A DNA stretch of 64,000 nucleotides, from assembly GCA_003054665.1 (NCBI GenBank), contig QAYY01000011.1:284654-348653 (forward strand). Direction: 5' to 3'. The position numbers were made by a program, and so were the translations under genes. This stretch comes from Opitutaceae bacterium EW11 (GTDB lineage Bacteria; Verrucomicrobiota; Verrucomicrobiia; Opitutales; Opitutaceae). Shown in pieces: positions 63,557 through 64,000 of this stretch. Position 1 is the stretch's first letter. Each line of letters opens with the position of its first letter. The notes beneath the pieces were generated by a model. The model made no database searches and was not told where the DNA came from. It was given only the letters and a program-made list of their open reading frames with translations.

Positions 63557-64000
63557 GGCTTGAAGAAAAACCGTTGAAGCCGGTGGAGTTCAACACTGGC
63601 GATAAGCGTTGCAACTATGCCGATCAGCATTCCGACGCTAAGAGACCAAGCGGAAGGCGAGGGCTCGCTAAGCCAACGGCCGTGAAAATAATAGTTGTAC
63701 TCGCGGATCAGCGGCTGGTGGATGAGGAATATTTCCAGAGAATGACGGCCGAGAAAGTCCAGTGTCTTTACGGAGGAATTGCTGTCACCGAGATGAGGTC
63801 GAACACCGTACGCGTAGAGTGCGATGATTGCTATTCCGACGAACGCCGAGTAGAAGGTGACTCCTCGTGTATAGGGAATGTAGGCGAGGCAGAAGAGCCC
63901 GATTCCGCTCCACGTGGTCAGGTGTAGAGTGAGGTGACCCTTGCGGAGGATATGGCCGACCATCATTCCCAAAAAGAACGAGGGTACCCGAAAACCGGCA
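63553..64000 (-). CDS. Acyltransferase family 3 (OafA/WecH-like), C-terminal part
   Basis: Only the C-terminal ~149 residues lie in the window; the frame is open through position 64000, so the gene continues to the right and the TTG at 63972 is not the true start. About five membrane spans are visible. The last part, FLGRHSLEIFLIHQPLI, is the conserved C-terminal motif of membrane acyltransferases that add acetyl or other acyl groups to O-antigen and exopolysaccharide sugars. It leads an operon with the SDR gene. Confidence 0.75.
   Translation of the reverse strand, partial: AGFRVPSFFLGMMVGHILRKGHLTLHLTTWSGIGLFCLAYIPYTRGVTFYSAFVGIAIIALYAYGVRPHLGDSNSSVKTLDFLGRHSLEIFLIHQPLIREYNYYFHGRWLSEPSPSAWSLSVGMLIGIVATLIASVELHRLQRFFFKP

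Overview
The window looks like chromosomal DNA of a GC-rich Gram-negative bacterium, most likely Verrucomicrobiota close to Opitutus/Opitutaceae. That placement rests on gene content and protein flavour (tandem LacI regulators, long-form PurF with a divergent PurM, a short HNH protein, a heptose/O-antigen-like surface glycan region with several GT-C-like membrane proteins). No rRNA marker is present and no search was run, so it is an inference. I saw no tRNA, rRNA, CRISPR array, insertion sequence or prophage.

Layout, 1-31 kb: mostly housekeeping and regulation. Two overlapping LacI genes run off the left edge; two small unknown genes follow; then a cellobiose 2-epimerase-like enzyme, a methyltransferase and a membrane protein; a divergent LysR/isochorismatase-like pair with a clear LysR-type palindrome between them; sodA with its own terminator; tadA; infA; a XerD-like recombinase; a purine block (free-standing PurL C-terminal-like protein, long PurF, divergent PurM); an aldo/keto reductase; a 1031-residue membrane protein; an HNH protein; a soluble GAF-GAF histidine kinase; glnD divergent from valS; cysH; and a three-gene ECF sigma / single-span membrane protein / Spy-CpxP-like operon that resembles the CnrH-CnrY-CnrX type of trans-envelope signalling. 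An orphan ExbD and a secreted protein close this half.

Layout, 31.8-64 kb: almost entirely surface polysaccharide biosynthesis, interrupted at 33.0-34.9 kb by a two-gene secreted-protein cassette with its own terminator and a long inverted repeat just before its first start codon. Leftward operons encode (i) epimerase, polyprenyl-phosphate-type GT2, methyltransferase and two tandem YfhO-like giant membrane proteins; (ii) a GT4-GT2-GT2 giant glycosyltransferase, a small protein sharing its central beta domain, and a methyltransferase; (iii) a D-glycero-D-manno-heptose nucleotide pathway (HddA, HddC, GmhA, GmhB) ending in a transaldolase that could supply sedoheptulose 7-phosphate. A rightward operon holds a GtrA-like flippase and two large GT-C-like proteins. 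An SDR and a cut-off acyltransferase end the window.

How they fit: the heptose operon would make GDP-heptose, the GT4/GT2 proteins would assemble glycan at the cytoplasmic face, the polyprenyl-phosphate GT2 plus GtrA would export single lipid-linked sugars, and the GT-C/YfhO-like proteins would transfer them outside. The most unusual signal is a repeated ~125-residue module, five full copies with an invariant 28-residue spacing from a Pro-Leu pair to an Asp-His motif (DHWG in four copies), fused C-terminally to two GT-C-like membrane proteins 40 kb apart (16654-19749 and 57020-59917). I do not recognise it as a named domain.
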